NCBI GenBank assembly: GCA_045544035.1
Contig: JAZPYE010000002.1
Coordinates: forward strand, 1-64,000
DNA: 64,000 nucleotides
Direction of reading: 5' to 3'
Origin: SIG587 sp045544035
GTDB taxonomy: Bacteria; Bacillota; Clostridia; Oscillospirales; Acutalibacteraceae
A program made the translations under genes and the position numbers. How positions within the stretch are numbered: position 1 is the stretch's first letter; every line of letters begins with the position of its first letter. Below the pieces are notes generated by a model. The model had not been told where the DNA came from. It ran no database searches and worked only from the letters and a program-made list of their open reading frames with translations. Below, in pieces: positions 48,214 through 57,519 of the stretch.

Positions 48214-49488
48214 TCAGTTAATTTCAATCAGTGCGGTGTAAAATCCGTCAGCCGTTTCCTTATGGGGTAAAAATGTATGCTCATACCTTAAAACGGCATT
48301 TTTATTTTCCATTAAAAAGGCCTTTACAATTTCCTCGTTTTCGGCCTTTCTTATTGTGCAGGTGGAGTAAAGAATTCTGCCGCCCTTTTTAACCACCGCC
48401 CCGGCATTCCTTAAAATTTGACCTTGAATTTTCTCAAGTTCCTCAAGGTCTCTCTGTGCGTTATACTTTATGTCGGGCTTCCTGCGCAATATGCCAAGTC
48501 CCGAACAGGGAACATCACATAAAACGGCATCAAAGGGCTCGTTAAAGTCAAGGGGCTTTGTGGCATCAAGGGTTTTGGTGGTGATAATGTCGATACCAAG
48601 CCTTTTTGCTCCCTCGCTTATAAGCCGTGTTCGGTGCTCATAAAGGTCACAGGAAAAAAGTGTGCCTTTATTATTCATAAGCTGTGCTACCAAAAAGGAT
48701 TTTCCACCTGGGGCGGCACAAAGGTCCAAAATGCGCTCGTTTTCCCTAGGCTCTAAAAGCGCGGCACATTTTTGACTTGATAAATCCTGAACATGGAAAA
48801 GTCCCTCTTTAAAAAGCCCATTATCATTAAAGGTCATACCGCCGCAAATTTCCACCGCATTTTCGGTTTCGGTGGGCTTTGCCTGAATTCCCTGCTCACT
48901 AAATTTTAAAATCAAAGCATCAATGTCGGTTTTAAGGGTGTTTACCCTTAAATAAAGGGGTGCCGCCTTGAGAGAAGCCTCTAGAAGCTGCTTGGCATCA
49001 TCAAGAGAATAGTCCCTGATAAAATTTTCAACAATCCATTTAGGGCAAGAGTATTTAACCGAAAGGTCATCTACTGTGTCCCCTTTTGGCAGTTCAACAG
49101 GATTTCTCAAAAAATTTCTGAGTACAGCGTTAACAAAGCCGCTCATGTAGGATTCTTTCGAGTTTTTCATAAGCTTAACTGCCTCGTTAACTGCGGCGGA
49201 ATCGGGAATTTTATCAAGATAAACAATTTGATAAAGGGCGCTTCTAAGCACACAAAGGGTGAAGGGCTTAATTTTGCCGACAGGTGTTTTGATAAGCTTT
49301 GAAAGAAAATAATCAAGGGTTATCTTTCGGTCTAAAACACCGTAAAAAATATTGCTTATAAGGGCTTTATCCTGACCGCTTAAATCAGGGTTTTCTTTAA
49401 AGAAAGCGGCAAGGGTTAAATTGGAATAAGATTTTTCCTTTTCCACCTCTAAAAGCGCCTTTACCGCAATTTTTCTTGCATTAGCCAT
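48214..49488 (-). CDS. rsmB: 16S rRNA (cytosine(967)-C5)-methyltransferase
   Basis: RsmB (Sun) makes m5C967 on 16S rRNA. The 424-residue protein has an N-terminal NusB-like domain (MANARKIAVKALLEVEKEKS), the SAM motif DLCAAPGGKSFLVAQLM and the catalytic CDVPCSGLGILRRKPD with the two cysteines. It is 14 nt downstream of fmt and is the standard neighbour in this gene order. Confidence 0.95.
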   Translation of the reverse strand: MANARKIAVKALLEVEKEKSYSNLTLAAFFKENPDLSGQDKALISNIFYGVLDRKITLDYFLSKLIKTPVGKIKPFTLCVLRSALYQIVYLDKIPDSAAVNEAVKLMKNSKESYMSGFVNAVLRNFLRNPVELPKGDTVDDLSVKYSCPKWIVENFIRDYSLDDAKQLLEASLKAAPLYLRVNTLKTDIDALILKFSEQGIQAKPTETENAVEICGGMTFNDNGLFKEGLFHVQDLSSQKCAALLEPRENERILDLCAAPGGKSFLVAQLMNNKGTLFSCDLYEHRTRLISEGAKRLGIDIITTKTLDATKPLDFNEPFDAVLCDVPCSGLGILRRKPDIKYNAQRDLEELEKIQGQILRNAGAVVKKGGRILYSTCTIRKAENEEIVKAFLMENKNAVLRYEHTFLPHKETADGFYTALIEIN

Positions 49489-49502
49489 AATTTTAAAATC
49501 CT

Positions 49503-50423
49503 TTAAAGCCTTGTGCCAACAGGCACGGCATTACCGCAAAGGAATGCTCTCGCATCCATTGGCTTTGAGCCTTCGATTTGAAGCTTTGTAAACTTTAACG
49601 CGGTGTTCTCACCGCAGGAAACAACAAATTCGTTTTTACTTTTTAAAACGGTTCCTACACTGCCATCACCCACGGTTACCTCGGCACTATAAACCTTAAC
49701 ACGCTTGCCGTTAAGGCTAAAATATGCCACAGGCCAGCCCGAAAAGGCACGAATAAGGAGGTGCAGCTCTTTGGCATTTTTGGTAAAATCCAAAAGGCCC
49801 ATTTCTTTTTTTATTATTGGAGCGTAGGTTACGCCAATTTCGCCCTGGGGTTTTTGAGTAATGCTACCCTTTTCAATTTTTTCAAGGGTTGAACACATAA
49901 GCTGAGCACCAAGAATGGATAGCCTATCGTGCAGGGTTTCGGCGGTGTCGGTGTCCGAAATTTCGGTGGTCACGGTTTCCAGCATATCGCCTGTGTCCAT
50001 TCCCACATCCATAAGCATTGTGGTGACACCAGTAATCTTGTCACCACAAACAATAGACCACTGAATGGGTGAAGCGCCTCTGTGACGGGGCAAAAGAGAT
50101 GCGTGACCGTTAATGCATTTATATTTGGGCAAATCAAGGATTTCCCGAGGTAAAATCTTGCCGTAGGCCACAACAACAATAATTTCGGGGTCAAGCTCTT
50201 TTAAAATTTCATAAGCCGCACCATCTTTAAGGGTTGTTGGCTGGAAAACCTTTATACCGTTTTTCTCGGCCTCAACCTTAACGGGCGGAGGGGTTAAAAC
50301 CTGCTTTCTTCCAACGGGCTTATCGGGCTGTGTGAAAACACCCACAACGCTGTGACCTGAGGAAATCAGAGCCTTTAGGGTGGGCACCGCAAAATCGGGT
50401 GTGCCCATAAAAACTATTCTCAT
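49503..50423 (-). CDS. fmt: Methionyl-tRNA formyltransferase
   Basis: Fmt formylates initiator Met-tRNA with 10-formyl-THF. The 306-residue protein starts MRIVFMGTPDFAVPTLKALI and has the active-site block GHASLLPRHRGASPIQWSIVCGD, and MLMDVGMDTGD. It overlaps def by 4 nt (ATGA type), the common def-fmt coupling. Confidence 0.95.
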   Translation of the reverse strand: MRIVFMGTPDFAVPTLKALISSGHSVVGVFTQPDKPVGRKQVLTPPPVKVEAEKNGIKVFQPTTLKDGAAYEILKELDPEIIVVVAYGKILPREILDLPKYKCINGHASLLPRHRGASPIQWSIVCGDKITGVTTMLMDVGMDTGDMLETVTTEISDTDTAETLHDRLSILGAQLMCSTLEKIEKGSITQKPQGEIGVTYAPIIKKEMGLLDFTKNAKELHLLIRAFSGWPVAYFSLNGKRVKVYSAEVTVGDGSVGTVLKSKNEFVVSCGENTALKFTKLQIEGSKPMDARAFLCGNAVPVGTRL

Positions 50424-50863
50424 TTACGAATTAGCCTTTCCTTATAAATTATGCCGTTTAAATGGTCAATTTCGTGGCAAAACGCCCTGGCTTTTAGTCC
50501 TTCACCGGAAACAGTAAAGGTGTTTCCAAATCTATCCTGAGCGCGAACGGTAACCTTCATTGGTCTTTTGGTAACGCCACTTTCCCCAGGAAGTGAGAGA
50601 CAGCCCTCAACCTCGGTTTGAACGCCGCTTTCCTCTATAATGACAGGGTTAATAAGCTCAACCAGGCCATCACCAACATCAACAATGCAGTAGCGCCTTA
50701 AAATTCCAATTTGGGGTGCGGCAAGGCCCACGCCCTCGGCGGCATACATAGTTTCCTTCATATCATCAAGAATTGTAGCCAGCTTTTCATCAAAATCAAG
50801 CTGTGTGCGGCAAACCTTGTGAAGAATTTCATCGCCAATTTTAACAATGTTACGAATTGCCAT
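50420..50863 (-). CDS. def: Peptide deformylase
   Basis: Def removes the N-formyl group from new proteins, using Fe2+. The 147-residue protein has all three motifs: GVGLAAPQIG, EGCLSLPG (Cys ligand) and HEIDHLNG (two His and the catalytic Glu). It is of the short, type 1-like class and lacks the Bacillus type 2 insertions. Confidence 0.95.
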   Translation of the reverse strand: MAIRNIVKIGDEILHKVCRTQLDFDEKLATILDDMKETMYAAEGVGLAAPQIGILRRYCIVDVGDGLVELINPVIIEESGVQTEVEGCLSLPGESGVTKRPMKVTVRAQDRFGNTFTVSGEGLKARAFCHEIDHLNGIIYKERLIRK

Positions 50864-50876
50864 TTTTTCCTCCGTA

Positions 50877-53291
50877 TTAAATGATACTCTCGGGGTTTAT
50901 ATCCACAAACACCGAGGTATCGGAACTTTTTTTAACATTAACTGCTTTGTGCAGCATTTCTCTGAATTTTTTTGAGTTTTTGGTTTTTATAATCATTCGG
51001 TAGCGGTAACGGTTGTTAATTCTTGAAACCATTGCAGGTGCGGGACCGAGAATTACAAGTTTAATATCCTCATAACCGCTATTTAAAAGATTTTTTATGT
51101 TATCAAAAATATTTCCTATTGCCTGCGAAGCATTTTCACGGGTAGCCGATGATGTGCCCACAAGAACAATGTCACAATAGGGTGGGTAAATCATAAGCTT
51201 TCGGGTTAAAATTTCCTCACCGTAAAACGCCTCGTAATCCTGCGCGGCGGCAAGCCTTATAACATTTGCCTCGGGGTGAAGGGTTTGGATAATAGCGGTG
51301 CCCTTGTCATTTCCCCTGCCTGCCCTGCCCACAACCTGGGTGAGCAGCGAAAAGGTACGTTCAAAGCTGCGAAAATCCTCGCTGTACATTGCCGAATCAA
51401 TGCCTAAAACGCCAACAAGGGTTACGTTTGGAAAGTTAAGACCCTTTGCAACCATTTGGGTGCCAAGCATAATTTGGTATTCCCCGCGGCTAAATGCGGC
51501 AAGCTTTTCATCAAAGGAATTTCTAGCAGAGGTGGTATCGGCATCAAGGCGCAAAATACTCACATTTTCAAAAATTTCTTTAATCTCCTGCTCAACCTTT
51601 TGGGTGCCAACACCCATAAATTTAAGGTGTTTGCCCGAGCATTTCGGGCAGGTCGAATCGGCAGGAATAGAGTGACCGCAATAATGACACATAAGGCGAT
51701 TGTTTGCCGAATGATAGGTCATTGAAATGCTGCAGTTAGGACAGGTCACAACCTCGCCACAGGAAGAACAGGAAATAACTGTATTGTGTCCCCTGCGGTT
51801 AAGAAGCAAAATTGCCTGCTTACCTTTGTTTATGGTGTCGGTTAGCGCATTTTTAAGCTCGGTGCTGAGTGCTGAGGTGTTACCGTTTAGAATTTGACTT
51901 CGCATATCAACGGTGATAACCTCGGGCAAAACAGCATTTCCAAAACGATTTTTAAGGGTTGCAAGGTTATAAAACCCAGCTCTGGCCGCTGCAAAGGTTT
52001 CAAGGGATGGCGTGGCCGATGCCAACACAAGCCCAGCACCATTGTAAGCGGCACGAAAACGGGCAACATCCCTTGCGTGAAAGCGGGGTGCCGATTCCGA
52101 TTTATAGGTGTGCTCCTGCTCCTCATCCATTATAATGAGGCCAAGATTTTTAACCGGGGCAAAAACTGCCGAGCGTGTGCCAATGGCAATAACAGCCTCA
52201 CCTGAATTTACACGGCGCCACTCATCCATTCTTTGTCCCATTGACATTGCCGAATGGAAAACGGCGATTTTACTGCCATAGCGTTTACCGAAAATTTCAA
52301 TGGTTTGGGGGGTCAGAGAAATTTCGGGCACCATTATGATAACGCCCTTCCCCTGATTTAGGGCACTGTCAACAAGTTTTAAATAAACCTGAGTTTTGCC
52401 ACTGCCTGTTATTCCGTAAATCAGCCAAGGTTTTTGTCTTTGCTCATTTAAGGATTCGGCAATGCGGCAAAAGGCTTCGTTTTGCTCATTGGTAAGTTCA
52501 ATTTTCGTTGCCTCTCCCGTGCCCTCAAAACGATAGGGGGTTCTGTAAACATCCTTTTGAAAGGTTTCCAGCACCTTTTTCCTCTCCAGCGCCTCAACAA
52601 CGCTTAAGGAAACACCTGTAAAATAGGCAATTTCCTTAACGCTTAAAGGGCCCTCCTTTAAAAGGAGCTCCACAACCTCGTTTTGCTTTGGGGTGAGTTT
52701 AAAAGAGGAAAGCTGTGTTTCCTCTATAATGAGCCTTGCGCTTTTAAGTTTTGCCTCACTCACCTGGCGGATAAGGGAATTTTGCGGCTGGATAACACCC
52801 TTTTTAACAAGGGAGTTAATGGCGGCAAGATAGGCGGGGTTATTGCTTAAAATTTGACTTTTTGTAATGGTGGAACGGTTCTTAATAATGGTTAAAACCG
52901 CATTTTCATCATCACTTAAACCATCAGTGTCCCCTAAAACCGTGTAGGTTTCATCGGTTTTAAGGTTGATTCCCACAGGCAAAACCGTTCGCACCGCATC
53001 AAAATAGGTGCAAAAGGTGTTCTCGTGGAGCCAAACGCAAAGCTTCAGCATTTCATCATTTAAAATGGGGGTTTCATCAATAACAGCGCAAATGCTCTTT
53101 AAATTTTCGGCATTTTCCTCTGTAATTTTGAGAACAACGCCCTGCCTTAAGGAGTTACCTCGGCCAAAGGGCACCACAACGCGACAGCCTGCGCTTAAAA
53201 AGAAATGTGGGGGAACAGCATAGCTGTAGGGCTTATCAAAATCGAACGCAGTGCTTTCAAGCACAACCTGTGCCACCTGCAATTTATTCAA
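50877..53291 (-). CDS. priA: Primosomal protein N' (PriA replication restart helicase)
   Basis: PriA recognises stalled forks and reloads the replicative helicase. The 804-residue protein has the 3'-DNA-binding N-terminus (PYSYAVPPHFFLSAGCRVVVPFGRG), Walker A GITGSGKTQVYLKL, DEEQEHTYKS, and eight zinc cysteines in the CSSCGEVVTCPNC...CHYCG...CPKC region (about residues 510-555). It starts at TTG 53291 after GGTGAGGG. The coaBC gene that separates rpoZ and priA in many Firmicutes is missing. Confidence 0.95.
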   Translation of the reverse strand: MNKLQVAQVVLESTAFDFDKPYSYAVPPHFFLSAGCRVVVPFGRGNSLRQGVVLKITEENAENLKSICAVIDETPILNDEMLKLCVWLHENTFCTYFDAVRTVLPVGINLKTDETYTVLGDTDGLSDDENAVLTIIKNRSTITKSQILSNNPAYLAAINSLVKKGVIQPQNSLIRQVSEAKLKSARLIIEETQLSSFKLTPKQNEVVELLLKEGPLSVKEIAYFTGVSLSVVEALERKKVLETFQKDVYRTPYRFEGTGEATKIELTNEQNEAFCRIAESLNEQRQKPWLIYGITGSGKTQVYLKLVDSALNQGKGVIIMVPEISLTPQTIEIFGKRYGSKIAVFHSAMSMGQRMDEWRRVNSGEAVIAIGTRSAVFAPVKNLGLIIMDEEQEHTYKSESAPRFHARDVARFRAAYNGAGLVLASATPSLETFAAARAGFYNLATLKNRFGNAVLPEVITVDMRSQILNGNTSALSTELKNALTDTINKGKQAILLLNRRGHNTVISCSSCGEVVTCPNCSISMTYHSANNRLMCHYCGHSIPADSTCPKCSGKHLKFMGVGTQKVEQEIKEIFENVSILRLDADTTSARNSFDEKLAAFSRGEYQIMLGTQMVAKGLNFPNVTLVGVLGIDSAMYSEDFRSFERTFSLLTQVVGRAGRGNDKGTAIIQTLHPEANVIRLAAAQDYEAFYGEEILTRKLMIYPPYCDIVLVGTSSATRENASQAIGNIFDNIKNLLNSGYEDIKLVILGPAPAMVSRINNRYRYRMIIKTKNSKKFREMLHKAVNVKKSSDTSVFVDINPESII

Positions 53292-53326
53292 TTTCCCTCA
53301 CCCCCAAAGCATTTTTTAAAAAAGAA

Positions 53327-53509
53327 TTAGATAAGTTCTTTTTCCTTTGCAAGCTTGTCTATTGCAAGGCTTACGGTTTTCTCAATGATGATTTCTCCTC
53401 TTTCCTCAGCCTTCTTGGCAATCTCTCTTGCCTCTTTTGCAACATCAACAACAAGTCTGTAACGATTTTCGTAATTTTCAATAAGTTTTCCGATTGCGGG
53501 GTCTAACAT
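53327..53509 (-). CDS. rpoZ: RNA polymerase omega subunit
   Basis: Omega assists assembly of the beta' subunit. The 60-residue protein starts MLDPAIGKLIENYENRYRLVVDVAKEAREIAKKAEERGEI with the RYxLVvxvAKrAR core of the family and is the short Gram-positive form. It overlaps the end of gmk by 7 nt, as in Bacillus. Little else can be said. Confidence 0.93.
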   Translation of the reverse strand: MLDPAIGKLIENYENRYRLVVDVAKEAREIAKKAEERGEIIIEKTVSLAIDKLAKEKELI

Positions 53510-54111
53510 TTTTCAAGCACCTCATTAATTATTTCTTTTTTTCTTGCAGTCTTTAAACGGCTGCTTAAAATTATATGTTCAACATCCTGCGCGGCGGCAA
53601 GAATGTTGTCGTTAACTACGATATAATCATAGTTTACTGCGTTTTCAATTTCGCGCAGCGCCTCACGCATACGCTTATTTATTACCACTTCATCATCGGT
53701 TCCGCGGGAGCTGAGCCTTCTTTTCAGCTCTGTAAAAGAGGGCGGCATTATGAAAATGCTCACGGCATCATTCATTTTTTCCTTAACCTTAAAGGCACCG
53801 TTAACGTCAACCTCTAAAATCATATCTCGGCCTTCTTCCAACGCCTTATCAACCGGCTTTCGCGGCGTTCCGTAAAAATTGCCGATAAATTCGTTGTATT
53901 CGAGAAGTTCATCATTTAAAAGCATTTTAAGAAAATCTTCTCTGGACACGAAATTATATTTTTCTCCCTCAACCTCACCCGGTCGCATAGGGCGGGTAAT
54001 GGTGGAAATGGAAAAGGCAACATCGGGAAGGAGCTTAAAGACCTCCTTTAAAACCGTGTCCTTGCCTGAGCCTGAGGGACCCGAAATGATAAAAAGACTG
54101 CCTTTATTCAT
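53503..54111 (-). CDS. gmk: Guanylate kinase
   Basis: Gmk converts GMP to GDP. The 202-residue protein has the P-loop FIISGPSGSGKDTVLKEV, the GMP-binding STITRPMRPGEVEG, EFIGNFYGTP and the lid/VDVNGAF segment. ATG 54111 is used, with a GAGGAGGAAGAGG ribosome tract that also encodes the acidic end of RemA; a start at 54162 would be longer and is not supported. It overlaps remA by 8 nt. Confidence 0.95.
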   Translation of the reverse strand: MNKGSLFIISGPSGSGKDTVLKEVFKLLPDVAFSISTITRPMRPGEVEGEKYNFVSREDFLKMLLNDELLEYNEFIGNFYGTPRKPVDKALEEGRDMILEVDVNGAFKVKEKMNDAVSIFIMPPSFTELKRRLSSRGTDDEVVINKRMREALREIENAVNYDYIVVNDNILAAAQDVEHIILSSRLKTARKKEIINEVLEKC

Positions 54112-54373
54112 CCTCTTCCTCCTCATCATCCATTGCGTTTTCATCATCAATTCTGTTAGCAACGGTTTCCGACTGCAGGTAGGTCAGAATTATATGGTCA
54201 CTGTCGGTTATAATAACCGCCCTTGTTCTGCGGCCGTGGGTGGCATCAATAAGAGTGCCGCGCTCCTTTGCATCCTGAATAATGCGCTTTATGGGAGCCG
54301 ATTCAGGGCTTACGATAGCAATCATTCTATTTGCGGCAACCATATTGCCAAAACCAATGTTAACAAGTTTCAT
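54104..54373 (-). CDS. remA: Extracellular matrix regulator RemA/DUF370
   Basis: RemA is a small DNA-binding activator of biofilm matrix and osmoprotection genes in Bacillus; in Clostridia it is conserved upstream of gmk, as here. The 89-residue protein begins MKLVNIGFGNMVAANRMIAIVSPESAPIKRIIQDA and has the family core DATHGRRTRAVIITDSDHI. The C-terminus is an acidic DDEEEEDE tail, absent in Bacillus. ATG 54373 has AGGAG 8 nt upstream; a longer GTG start is too close to that site. Confidence 0.92.
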   Translation of the reverse strand: MKLVNIGFGNMVAANRMIAIVSPESAPIKRIIQDAKERGTLIDATHGRRTRAVIITDSDHIILTYLQSETVANRIDDENAMDDEEEEDE

Positions 54374-54400
54374 TTTTAACACTCCTCTTCTCCTAAAGGA

Positions 54401-55279
54401 CTACTCGATGTTCTGAATCTGTTCGCGGATCTTTTCAATTTCCGCCTTAATGTCAATAACCGCACGGGCAATTTCAATATCCTGTGCTTTAGAGCCAATG
54501 GTGTTTGCCTCTCGGTTCATTTCCTGAACAACGAAGTCAAGCTTTCGGCCGATTGCCTCATTTTCCTCCATCAAAGCACACAACTGCTGCATATGGCTTC
54601 TCAGCCTTACGGTTTCCTCGGCAACCGCCACCTTGTCAGCGAAAATTGCGGTTTCGGTGAGCAGCCTTTGTTCATCTACCTGAACATTGCCAAGAAGTTC
54701 AAGCATTTTTTGCTCAATTCTCTCGCGGTAAATTTTAACCGTTTCGGGCGACCTTTTTTCAATAAGCTCCACCCTGCTGAGAATTATTCCAACACGATTT
54801 TTAACATCAGTTTTCAGGCGCTGACCCTCGGTTTCACGCATTGCAACAAAGGCATCTGCCGCAGCAGAGGCAACGGTTAAAACGCTCTCGGTTAAAAGGT
54901 CGGCATCAAGGTCGTTTTTGGTGATTTTGAAAACCTCGGGGTTTCTTGCCACCGCCATAACCGAAATATCATCCTTTAAATCATAGCAGGTCTTAAGCGT
55001 TTTAAGAGCATTTAAATAGGAATCGCAATATTCCCCGTTAATTTCCACCTTTGTTCCGCCGGGCCTTGTGTCATCAATTAAAACCGAGACCTCAACCTTG
55101 CCTCGGGCAATACGGCCTTGGCAAAAGTTTTTAAGCTTTTCTTCAAGATATTGGTAAGACCTTGGAAGGCGGGAAGAAAACTCAAAATAACGGTGATTAA
55201 CAGATTTGATTTCCACCGTTACATTAAGTCCGTCAAAATCCTGTTCGGCCCTTCCGAAGCCTGTCATACTTCTAACCAT
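54401..55279 (-). CDS. yicC: YicC-family endoribonuclease
   Basis: The 292-residue protein belongs to the YicC/YloC family (MVRSMTGFGRAEQDFDGLNVTVEIKSVNHRY at the start, RKLDFVVQEMNREANTIGSK and a C-terminal DUF1732 domain ending IKAEIEKIREQIQNIE). YicC clips small RNAs such as RyhB in E. coli and is a conserved oligomeric RNase. It is the first gene of the yicC-remA-gmk-rpoZ-priA run, with a TTGACA promoter at 55330-55359. Confidence 0.93.
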   Translation of the reverse strand: MVRSMTGFGRAEQDFDGLNVTVEIKSVNHRYFEFSSRLPRSYQYLEEKLKNFCQGRIARGKVEVSVLIDDTRPGGTKVEINGEYCDSYLNALKTLKTCYDLKDDISVMAVARNPEVFKITKNDLDADLLTESVLTVASAAADAFVAMRETEGQRLKTDVKNRVGIILSRVELIEKRSPETVKIYRERIEQKMLELLGNVQVDEQRLLTETAIFADKVAVAEETVRLRSHMQQLCALMEENEAIGRKLDFVVQEMNREANTIGSKAQDIEIARAVIDIKAEIEKIREQIQNIE

Positions 55280-55329
55280 TTTATTACCTCACTGTTTTTG
55301 GGACATATGCACCCAATATAGATAATAAT

Positions 55330-55359
55330 ATTTTATCAAATATATAATACCTTTGTCAA
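55330..55359 (-). promoter_or_regulatory. Promoter of the yicC-priA-rsgA gene run
   Basis: Minus strand TTGACA (55354-55359) and TAAAAT (55330-55335) are 18 nt apart and lie about 50 nt before the yicC start. A single promoter ahead of more than a dozen tightly spaced genes is consistent with one long transcript, with internal promoters not excluded. Confidence 0.72.
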
Positions 55360-55415
55360 CTCATATCGTAGTTTGTAACCATTTTTAACCTTTTATTTGG
55401 GTCTAAAAAAGCAAA

Positions 55416-55450
55416 AAACAAGCGAAAATCAATGATTTTCGCTTGTTTTC
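55416..55450 (-). terminator. Terminator of htrA
   Basis: AACAAGCGAAAATC (55417-55430) and GATTTTCGCTTGTT (55434-55447) form a perfect 14-bp stem around AAT, with T-rich flank on both strands (TTTTTTGC on minus). Confidence 0.88.
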
Positions 55451-55464
55451 TTTGTTTTTTTCGT

Positions 55465-56691
55465 TTATTGCTGATTGTTCGAGCCCACGGTGAGTGAGGT
55501 GGAATAGTACTTTCCGCTTTCGTAAACCACCACGGTTATAACCTCGTTGGGGGTGCATTCGCTTATTGCTTTTGTAAGCACGGTGTAATCGGTAATCTTA
55601 ATTCCGTTAAACTCGGTAATAATGTGACCGCGCTTAATGCCTGCATCACTTGCGGGGCCACCATCAACAACATTTTGAACAACGGCACCTGCGGGGTAAC
55701 CCAGGTATTTAAGGGTTGCGGCATCATAGCGTTCGCTTATGGTTATACCGATATAAGGTGTGGGTGCATACTCCTTATCAATAATCTTGTTGCAGATTTC
55801 CTTAACCTCATCAACAGGAATTGCAAAGCCCATTCCTTCATAGCTTTCGGAAACAATTTTAGAACTGTTAACACCAATAAGCTGACCCTTTGTGTTTACA
55901 AGTGCACCGCCGGAATTACCGGGGTTAATTGCGGCATCGGTTTGAATAAGCGGCACAGCATCGTTTGTGCTGCCATCGGAAACGGTTCGGTTAAGGCCGC
56001 TTATAATTCCATAGGTTACCGAGCCCATAAACTCAATTCCGCCGGGGTTACCAACTGCGGCAACGAACTGGCCAACCTTTAAATTCTCAGAGGTGGAAAG
56101 CTCAATAGCGTTTAACTTTTTGCTGGTTTTGATTTTAACAACGGCAAGGTCATAGGAAATGTTGTAGCCCACAACCGTTGCCTCAATTCCGTTGTTGGGG
56201 TCGCCCTCAAGGAAAACCTCAATGCGGCTTTTTGAGTTGCCAATGGCATTTTCAATAACATGATAGTTTGTGATAATATAGCCATCGTTTGTGTAAATAA
56301 TACCCGAGCCCTCGCCTGTTGCTTCCTCACCAGAGCCGAAAAAGCTGTTATATGAGGAAAGGGTTCTTATTCCCACAACGCTGGGCTTCACCTTTTCGGC
56401 GACAGCCTCAATAACCGATTCAACGGTTTTGTCAACATTAATGTTAACAATGCCCATATTATCGCTGGAGCTTACCGTGTTTGAACTGCTTTCATTTTGG
56501 GTGGTGGGTTCCTTAAAGTAATTCATTCCCACAAATGCGGCGCCAAAGCCCGAAGCGGCACCTACAACCAGGGATAAAATCACCGAAACAATGATGGTGA
56601 TAACCCTTGAATTACTGGATTTAGGTTTGTTTTCTATAGGCGGCTGCTCGTAGCCGTTATCGTTTAAATCGAAAGAGAAATTGTTATCCAT
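55465..56691 (-). CDS. htrA: HtrA/DegP-like membrane-anchored serine protease with one PDZ domain
   Basis: The 408-residue protein has an N-terminal low-complexity cytoplasmic tail, a membrane anchor (about residues 29-55), a linker, a trypsin-like domain with catalytic His144 (TNYHVIEN), Asp181 (SYDLAVVKI) and Ser260 (NPGNSGGAL), and one C-terminal PDZ domain (about 315-400). It degrades misfolded exported proteins, as HtrA/YkdA of Bacillus. It stands last of the M16-lgt-folD run but with an 88-bp gap, so it may have its own promoter. Confidence 0.93.
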   Translation of the reverse strand: MDNNFSFDLNDNGYEQPPIENKPKSSNSRVITIIVSVILSLVVGAASGFGAAFVGMNYFKEPTTQNESSSNTVSSSDNMGIVNINVDKTVESVIEAVAEKVKPSVVGIRTLSSYNSFFGSGEEATGEGSGIIYTNDGYIITNYHVIENAIGNSKSRIEVFLEGDPNNGIEATVVGYNISYDLAVVKIKTSKKLNAIELSTSENLKVGQFVAAVGNPGGIEFMGSVTYGIISGLNRTVSDGSTNDAVPLIQTDAAINPGNSGGALVNTKGQLIGVNSSKIVSESYEGMGFAIPVDEVKEICNKIIDKEYAPTPYIGITISERYDAATLKYLGYPAGAVVQNVVDGGPASDAGIKRGHIITEFNGIKITDYTVLTKAISECTPNEVITVVVYESGKYYSTSLTVGSNNQQ

Positions 56692-56779
56692 TTAAGCACC
56701 TGCTTTTTCTTTTTTGCATTTTAATAATACTGAAATTTTATGACATTTTTAAAACAAAAATGTTAATTTTTAGTGAATT

Positions 56780-57508
56780 TTAAAATTTTCTCCGTTTTAT
56801 GCGAACAAACTCTCTAACATCGTTGTCCTCACGGTTTTTTCTTATCTGCGAAACAATTGAAAAGATTAAAAATCCCATTGCGATAACAAAGCCTAAAATT
56901 AACACCGACATTAAAATAAGCACAACCGTTTCGGTGAGAGTTGCCTTCTTTTTAATTGTTTTAATTTGGGCGGCAGAGAGCACCTGCTGTTCAAAACTTT
57001 CACTGGGAGAATTTGAATAAAAATTAAAGGTGTAAAGCCTGCCGTTTTTTATGGTTATATACTGTGAAACCCAGTAGCTTCCCGCATCATCGGTGATTTG
57101 TGAAACGCTGTGAACAAAGGCTGTATCACTAACATTTACAACACCTTTCGCAGTGGAGGAAAGCTCCTTTGCAACCGACAAAAGGTTATCCCCTGAAAGG
57201 AGGGATAAATCCTCCATTTTTTTAGAAAACTGGGTTTCCTCAGCCCTTATTTGAATTTGAGATTTCGTGTCGGCGTGAAGAATAAATGCCACCAGCGTAC
57301 CCTCCACAAAAAGAGCCTTAAAGGAACTTTTTGTGTAGCCCAAATTTTCAACGATTTCTTCATTTTTCGACACCGAATCCTCGGTGATGATAAAAAACTC
57401 TTCACCGAGATTGAGGGAAATATCCACATCAGAGGGGGTAGCGGCAAAGGCCGTTACACTAAAAAGGCACATAAGGGCCAAAAATAAAGCAAATGCTTTC
57501 GTTTTCAA
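56780..57508 (-). CDS. Signal-peptide and C-terminal-anchored protein of unknown function
   Basis: The 242-residue protein has a signal peptide (residues 1-22, MKTKAFALFLALMCLFSVTAFA), a mostly beta extracytoplasmic domain (ISLNLGEEFFIITEDSV, IKNGRLYTFNFYSN; about 25-185) and one C-terminal membrane helix (about 192-220, VVLILMSVLILGFVIAMGFLIFSIV) with a basic tail (RKNREDNDVREFVRIKRRKF). I do not recognise the family. It is 11 nt from folD, so co-transcribed, but nothing specific links them. Confidence 0.65.
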   Translation of the reverse strand: MKTKAFALFLALMCLFSVTAFAATPSDVDISLNLGEEFFIITEDSVSKNEEIVENLGYTKSSFKALFVEGTLVAFILHADTKSQIQIRAEETQFSKKMEDLSLLSGDNLLSVAKELSSTAKGVVNVSDTAFVHSVSQITDDAGSYWVSQYITIKNGRLYTFNFYSNSPSESFEQQVLSAAQIKTIKKKATLTETVVLILMSVLILGFVIAMGFLIFSIVSQIRKNREDNDVREFVRIKRRKF

Positions 57509-57519
57509 TCTAATTCATC

